A DNA stretch of 64,000 nt, from contig DAOUFE010000028.1 in NCBI GenBank assembly GCA_034430215.1, positions 29,036 through 93,035 of the forward strand, written 5' to 3'. The notes beneath the pieces were generated by a model. That model was not told the origin of the DNA, searched no databases, and saw only the letters and a list, made by a program, of their open reading frames with translations. The position numbers and the translations under genes were made by a program. This document shows, one piece after another, positions 60,107-64,000 of the stretch. The stretch comes from UBA4782 sp034430215. GTDB taxonomy: Bacteria; Chloroflexota; Anaerolineae; Anaerolineales; Anaerolineaceae. Numbering within the stretch: position 1 is the stretch's first letter; each line of letters opens with the position of its first letter.

Positions 60107-61087
60107 TCAGTCGGTAATGTGCTTTGCAAGTGTATCTGCGTCCATTCCAAAAATGTAATGCCCTACATTCAACGAGCGAAGCACGTCTCGCACATCCTCT
60201 TCTCGTAGTTTGACCGTTTGTAGTTTGTTCTCAATATCGCTGATATCGCCATTTCCAAAGAAATCGCCATAAAGATGGATCTCTTGGATAACACCTGCAT
60301 TGACTTTCATGTAGATCGTCACGCCGCCCTCGTTGAATCGGAATTCTTTTTTCAGATCAAATTCTGGAGATTTACCGTAATTCCAATCCCAGGTGCTATA
60401 TTTGGTTTCACGCAGCTCTTTGATCGCAGCAAGGTCTTTTTCCGAAAAGTCATATTTTTCAGGTTTCAATTCATCCATGAATGTCTTTTCGAGATGTTGC
60501 TTGAATTCGGTTATAGTCATGCCGGGCAAATAATCTGCAATATTGGTAACCCGGCTGCGTACTGATTTCACCCCTTTTGATTCGATCTTTTTATTGCTCA
60601 CATTGAGAACATTGGATAGAACATTTAGATTGGAATTGAACAAGAGGGTTCCGTGATGTAAAACACGTCCATTTTTAATATATTGCGCAACGCCAGAAAT
60701 CTTCTTCCCATCAAGAATAAGATCATTCCTCCCAGAAAATTCCACATTCAGACCGAGCTGATTCAATGCATCAGCCATTGGTTGTGAAAAAGCTCTAAAA
60801 TTGATCTCTGATTGTTGAACATTCAAAATGAATGTATAGTTCAGATTTCCCAGGTCATGGTATACTGCACCGCCGCCAGTTAACCTGCGTACAACTTGAA
60901 TATTATGCTCTTCCACATAAGGTAAACTGATCTCTTCCAGAGTATTTTGGTGTTTCCCGATCACGACTGCATTTGCATTTTGCCAGAGCATGATGTACTC
61001 TTGCTCTTTATCAAGAGTGGAGAAAACATATTCCTCAGCAGCAAGGTTAAAATACGCATCTGTTTCGGGATATATGATGAATTTCAT
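60107..61087 (-). CDS. lplA: Lipoate--protein ligase A
   Basis: Attaches lipoate to lipoyl domains via lipoyl-AMP, 326 aa. The catalytic domain has NLAAEEYVF, WQNANAVVIGKHQN, the signature VVRRLTGGGAVYHDLGNLNYTF and ISGVAQY preceded by the catalytic Lys in LDGKK. HHGTLLFNSNLNVL follows. The C-terminal accessory domain (about 245-326) is present, as in full-length LplA. Its natural target is the E2 lipoyl domain encoded about 6 kb away, or a glycine-cleavage H protein. The gene is convergent with polB and divergent from the LacI gene. Confidence 0.92.
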   Translation of the reverse strand: MKFIIYPETDAYFNLAAEEYVFSTLDKEQEYIMLWQNANAVVIGKHQNTLEEISLPYVEEHNIQVVRRLTGGGAVYHDLGNLNYTFILNVQQSEINFRAFSQPMADALNQLGLNVEFSGRNDLILDGKKISGVAQYIKNGRVLHHGTLLFNSNLNVLSNVLNVSNKKIESKGVKSVRSRVTNIADYLPGMTITEFKQHLEKTFMDELKPEKYDFSEKDLAAIKELRETKYSTWDWNYGKSPEFDLKKEFRFNEGGVTIYMKVNAGVIQEIHLYGDFFGNGDISDIENKLQTVKLREEDVRDVLRSLNVGHYIFGMDADTLAKHITD

Positions 61088-61289
61088 AGTTTTATTCCTT
61101 ATTTAATGAATAATAAAAATCCTTCGCTTATAGGATAAGGCATTTGCCTATCATCACAGTTCCTTTCAGCGGCTAAATCATATCATTTTCATGTATTGTC
61201 TGTCAATTTTGAGGATGGGTTTTTTGTATGGGTTTGTAAGGGATTGTTTGTTATTTGAACATCAACTTCATATTAAAGTAAATTGCTTA

Positions 61290-61317
61290 TTGACAAAAGA
61301 AAAAATCATTCTATAAT
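61290..61317 (+). promoter_or_regulatory. Promoter of the lacI-family gene
   Basis: TTGACA (61290-61295), 16-nt spacer, TATAAT (61312-61317): both hexamers are consensus. The predicted start is near 61324, six bases before the operator. Confidence 0.88.
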
Positions 61318-61329
61318 GATATTGTATTG

Positions 61330-61343
61330 TGAGAGCGCTCTCA
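61330..61343 (+). promoter_or_regulatory. LacI-family operator 1
   Basis: TGAGAGCGCTCTCA is a perfect 14-bp palindrome with the central CG typical of LacI-family sites. It sits just after the transcription start of the regulator gene, so autorepression is expected. The same core recurs before the binding-protein gene. Confidence 0.88.
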
Positions 61344-61387
61344 TTTCGTGAGGCGGTTTTCAAGCAAGAACGTTGTGGGGATGTGGT

Positions 61388-62416
61388 ATGAAAGAATTAA
61401 CCCTCGAAGATATCGCAAAACTGGTTGGAGTCCATCGCTCTACGGTATCCCGCGTGATCAATGGTTCTCCTAAAGTCAGCCCCGATGTTCGTGATAGAGT
61501 TCTTCAGGTTATCCGTGAAACTGGATACCAACCAAATGCCGCCGCACGTACTCTTGCTTCACAACGCTCCTGGATGATTGGATTAGTTCTTCCTCGCAGC
61601 GTCAGTGTATTCTTTACAGACCCCTATTTTCCTCACCTCACCCAGGGAATCGCTTTCGGATGTAATAATCATGATTACACATTATGTTTATTCCTGGTTG
61701 GAAATAAAGAGGATGAAGAAAAAATCTTACCTCGCCTTTCACGTCGTGGAATGTTGGATGGCATACTAATCCAATCTGGCACATCAGATGATAAATTAAT
61801 TGATCAACTGAACGCTTCCAGTATCCCTAGCGCAATGATTGGCCGGCCGAATAATCCAGAAGGTTTGTCTTTTATTGATGTGGATAATGTCAGGGCTGCA
61901 GAAATCGCCACCGATCATTTGATCAATCTTGGTTATCATCGGATTGCAACCATCACAGGTCCCATTGGCAGCACTGTCACTGCAGACCGGTTGAAAGGTT
62001 ATCAAAAATCTCTCATAAAAAGTGGCAGATCAGTAGAAAATGCACTTATTGAACCGGGAAATTTTTCGGAAATCGATGCATACAATGCCATGAAGGTATT
62101 GCTAGAAAAACAACCAGATGCTGTTTTTGCCGCATCAGATATCATGGCTGCAGGGGCGATACGTGCAGTAAAGGAGATTGGATTAAGAATCCCAGAGGAC
62201 ATTGCATTTGTCGGATTTGATGATATTCCTTTAGGTGGTTTATCCACAATACCATTAACCACCATTCGCCAACCCATTATGAAGTTTGGTGTCAGAGCGG
62301 TGGAACTTCTCATTGATTTAATCGAAAACGGCACTACTCCACCAAAGCAAATCATCATGGATGCAGAATTGATCATTCGGGATTCATGTGGAGCAAAAAA
62401 ACTGGGAATGTCTTAA
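61388..62416 (+). CDS. LacI-family transcriptional regulator
   Basis: Sugar-responsive repressor, 342 aa. The N-terminal helix-turn-helix and hinge are textbook: TLEDIAKLVGVHRSTVSRVINGSPKVSPDVRDRVLQVI. The ligand-binding domain (about 60-340) has the periplasmic-binding-protein fold: GLVLPRSVSVFFTDPYFPHL, DGILIQSG, FIDVDNVRAAEIATDHLINLGYHRIA and FAASDIMAAGAIRAVKEIGLRIPEDIAFVGFDD. ATG 61388 is chosen (GGGGA eight nt upstream); TTG 61373 is weaker. Identical operator cores lie in its own leader and before the binding-protein gene. The effector sugar is unknown. Confidence 0.94.
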   Translation: MKELTLEDIAKLVGVHRSTVSRVINGSPKVSPDVRDRVLQVIRETGYQPNAAARTLASQRSWMIGLVLPRSVSVFFTDPYFPHLTQGIAFGCNNHDYTLCLFLVGNKEDEEKILPRLSRRGMLDGILIQSGTSDDKLIDQLNASSIPSAMIGRPNNPEGLSFIDVDNVRAAEIATDHLINLGYHRIATITGPIGSTVTADRLKGYQKSLIKSGRSVENALIEPGNFSEIDAYNAMKVLLEKQPDAVFAASDIMAAGAIRAVKEIGLRIPEDIAFVGFDDIPLGGLSTIPLTTIRQPIMKFGVRAVELLIDLIENGTTPPKQIIMDAELIIRDSCGAKKLGMS

Positions 62417-62441
62417 TTGGGGATAATATTTTTCTCATCGA

Positions 62442-62455
62442 TGAGAGCGCTCTCG
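62442..62455 (+). promoter_or_regulatory. LacI-family operator 2
   Basis: TGAGAGCGCTCTCG shares the 12-bp palindromic core GAGAGCGCTCTC with operator 1. A possible -10 (GATAAT, 62422-62427) ends 14 nt before it, nearly the geometry at the regulator's own promoter; no clear -35. Confidence 0.85.
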
Positions 62456-62475
62456 CAAATTAAATAGAGGAGGTG

Positions 62476-62547
62476 ATGTTTCAAAGGATAGGAAATTTGG
62501 TCTGCTTTGATGAATTACCTAATAAAAAGGAGAAAAGGAAGAAATGA
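62476..62547 (+). CDS. Possible 23-codon leader peptide before the binding-protein gene
   Basis: An ATG directly after GAGGAGGTG opens a 23-codon frame (starts MFQRIGNLVCFDELP, ends in a Lys-rich tail) whose TGA overlaps the start of the binding-protein gene (ATGA). The ribosome site is strong but only about 2 nt from the ATG, which is short. If translated it would couple to the next gene; otherwise the purine-rich tail is simply that gene's own ribosome site. Confidence 0.35.
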   Translation: MFQRIGNLVCFDELPNKKEKRKK

Positions 62548-63968
62548 AACGATTTTCAGTACTTTGTTCTGTTTTGTTGATCTTGTCGATGTTACTGACA
62601 AGTTGTGCGCAAAAAACACCCACCCAGGCACCCGCTACCGAAGCACCCGCAACTGAAGCACCGTCTGCAACCGAAGCTCCAGTTACTACAGAAGCACCAG
62701 CCGCTGAAGAAATCTCTGGTGAACTCGTGCTGTGGATCATGCCAAATGGCGCTGATCCTCAGGCAGCTATTGATGCGGAACTCGCTGATTTCATGGCACA
62801 ATATCCGAACATCACTGTAACAACAGAGGTTGTCGGTTGGGGCGACGCTTATTCACGCATCCAGACTGCAGTGCAAGGCGGCGAAGGACCCTGTGTGACT
62901 CAGCTTGGAACCACCTGGGTTCCAACCTTTGGCACCATGGGTGGGATGGTTCAGTATACACCGGAACAGGTAGCAGAACTAGGTGGCGAAGCCAATTTCG
63001 TGGCTGCATCCTGGTCAACTGCAGTTGTTGAAGGAAATGTAGACGCAATTCCCTGGTTTGCAGATGTTCGGGCAATTGCCTACCGAAAAGATATCCTGGA
63101 AAAGATCGGTGTAACTGCTGAAGATGCTTTTAAAGATGTTGCATCCTTCGAAGAAACCCTCCAGAAGGTAAAAGATGCCCACATCATGAATGGATTTGGA
63201 GTTGAAATTGCGCCATTCATTAACACTGGACGCAATGACTGGAATGTCTGGCAGAACGCCTCCATGTGGATGTGGAACTATGGCGGAGACATTCTCACGG
63301 AAGACGGTACGAAAGCTGCTTTTAATACAGACGCTGCAATCGCCGGTGTTACAGAATACTATGGTTTGTATGGAAAAGGTTTGACTTCTGTCGATACCCT
63401 TGAGTTAAATTCATCTCAAACCGATAGCCGATTTGGTACTGAAGCTGCTGCCTTTGCCTACATGACAGGACCGTGGATTATCAGCAACGCACGTAATCAG
63501 GCTGTCTCTGGTTGGCCGGATGAATCCGCAAAAAATCTAGAATTCGCAAAAATTCCTGCAGGACCTGGCGGGCAATATACATTTGTAGGTGGCTCCAATC
63601 TTGGAATTATGAAAACCTGCAAATATCCTGAAGCAGCGTTTACATTGGTGAAATTCCTGACCAGCAAGACTTCTCAGATCCGATATGCGAACGCAATCGG
63701 TATGCTGCCTGCAACCATTGAAGCGCAAAATGATCCAACCTTCACGGAAGATCCCCTCTTCAGCGTCTTCATTGAAGCTGCAAAGAGTGGAAAATCTGCT
63801 CCTGCCATTCCGGCATGGGGCCAGGTCGAAAATACCATCAACCCAGCCTTCCAGGCTCTTTGGGAAACTGTCGCTGCGAATGGTGTAGGGAAACCTATAA
63901 CCGTAGATCAAGTAAAAACAACTCTTGATGAAGCTGCAGCTACAGTGGATTCTCTCTTGAGTCAGTAG
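62544..63968 (+). CDS. Extracellular sugar-binding lipoprotein (ABC importer, family 1)
   Basis: Solute-binding protein of a carbohydrate ABC importer, 474 aa. The signal peptide (about 1-20) ends in a lipobox LLTSC, so Cys 21 should be lipidated. A low-complexity Thr/Glu/Ala/Pro linker (about 24-54, repeated TEAP units) follows, as in many Anaerolineae lipoproteins. The mature SBP_bac_1 fold begins GELVLWIMPNGADPQ, with IPWFADVRAIAYRKDILEKIG and FVGGSNLGIMKTCKYPEAAFTLVKFL. Complete in the window; its permeases would lie to the right. Controlled by the adjacent LacI regulator through operator 2. Confidence 0.92.
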   Translation: MKRFSVLCSVLLILSMLLTSCAQKTPTQAPATEAPATEAPSATEAPVTTEAPAAEEISGELVLWIMPNGADPQAAIDAELADFMAQYPNITVTTEVVGWGDAYSRIQTAVQGGEGPCVTQLGTTWVPTFGTMGGMVQYTPEQVAELGGEANFVAASWSTAVVEGNVDAIPWFADVRAIAYRKDILEKIGVTAEDAFKDVASFEETLQKVKDAHIMNGFGVEIAPFINTGRNDWNVWQNASMWMWNYGGDILTEDGTKAAFNTDAAIAGVTEYYGLYGKGLTSVDTLELNSSQTDSRFGTEAAAFAYMTGPWIISNARNQAVSGWPDESAKNLEFAKIPAGPGGQYTFVGGSNLGIMKTCKYPEAAFTLVKFLTSKTSQIRYANAIGMLPATIEAQNDPTFTEDPLFSVFIEAAKSGKSAPAIPAWGQVENTINPAFQALWETVAANGVGKPITVDQVKTTLDEAAATVDSLLSQ

Positions 63969-63986
63969 TCAACAGGTTTCAAAGAG

Positions 63987-64000
63987 GCGGGGGCATCCCC
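63987..64000 (+). other. Start of a GC-rich hairpin cut by the window end
   Basis: GGGGGCATCCCC begins an inverted repeat just after the binding-protein stop. It resembles the position and GGGGGCAT wording of the hairpin at 144-170 and may be the spacer structure before permease genes. Truncated, so unproven. Confidence 0.3.

Noticed and set aside
62620..62705. Tandem GAAGCACC-type DNA repeats, considered as a possible CRISPR or minisatellite
   Set aside because: They encode the TEAP linker of the lipoprotein; repeats are short, imperfect and in frame.

Overview
The window reads as chromosomal DNA of a Chloroflexota bacterium, most likely class Anaerolineae. The supporting signs are a Thr/Glu/Ala/Pro-rich lipoprotein linker in a sugar-binding protein, an archaeal-looking family B DNA polymerase, a fused alpha-beta 2-oxoacid dehydrogenase E1, and a long, tightly overlapping division/cell-wall cluster. 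This is inference from protein similarity recalled from memory; there is no rRNA or other taxonomic marker. Genes are dense, often overlap by 1-11 nt, and usually carry GGAG-type ribosome sites. I see no tRNA, rRNA, CRISPR array, transposase or phage gene.

Layout. 0.2-4.5 kb: a peptide/oligosaccharide ABC transporter (two permeases, two ATPases), one permease carrying an unusual extracytoplasmic insert. 4.6-8.9 kb (minus): KdpD-like kinase, KdpE-like regulator and a KimA-like potassium transporter. 9.1-15.0 kb: ClpB, an acyl-ACP thioesterase, an ArfB-type ribosome rescue factor, an MFS exporter and a small DMT protein. 15.1-32.7 kb: the dcw cluster mraZ-rsmH-ftsL-ftsI-murF-mraY-murD-ftsW-murG-(CvpA-like)-murC-(61-aa protein)-murB-ddl-ftsQ-ftsA-ftsZ, with murE absent and a MraZ operator array in front.

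32.9-39.2 kb: a HAD phosphatase, then a minus-strand operon of a FadR-like regulator, an alkyl-DHAP-synthase-like flavoenzyme, a GlpD-like dehydrogenase and an FGGY kinase, with a FadR-type operator on its promoter. 39.7-46.1 kb: an ECF sigma factor with a membrane DUF5667-like partner, a YbaK deacylase, class II aldolase, a two-component system and a PepSY-like protein. 46.2-52.6 kb: carbohydrate genes, including a PfkB-fold protein that has lost its catalytic motif and a SIS/aldolase/cupin/SDR operon. 52.6-56.6 kb: fused E1 and E2 of a 2-oxoacid dehydrogenase plus a VOC protein. 56.8-60.0 kb: a RecA-like protein without a Walker A motif, a small helical protein and a family B polymerase with a degraded exonuclease. 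60.1-64 kb: lipoate ligase, then a LacI regulator and sugar-binding lipoprotein that share an operator sequence.

Most interesting candidates: the RecA-like/small protein/PolB module (a possible mutasome-like system), the FadR/AGPS-like/GlpD/FGGY operon (possible acyl-CoA-controlled glycerolipid or ether-lipid metabolism), the KdpDE-KimA pairing, and the permease with a solute-binding-protein lobe inserted in it.
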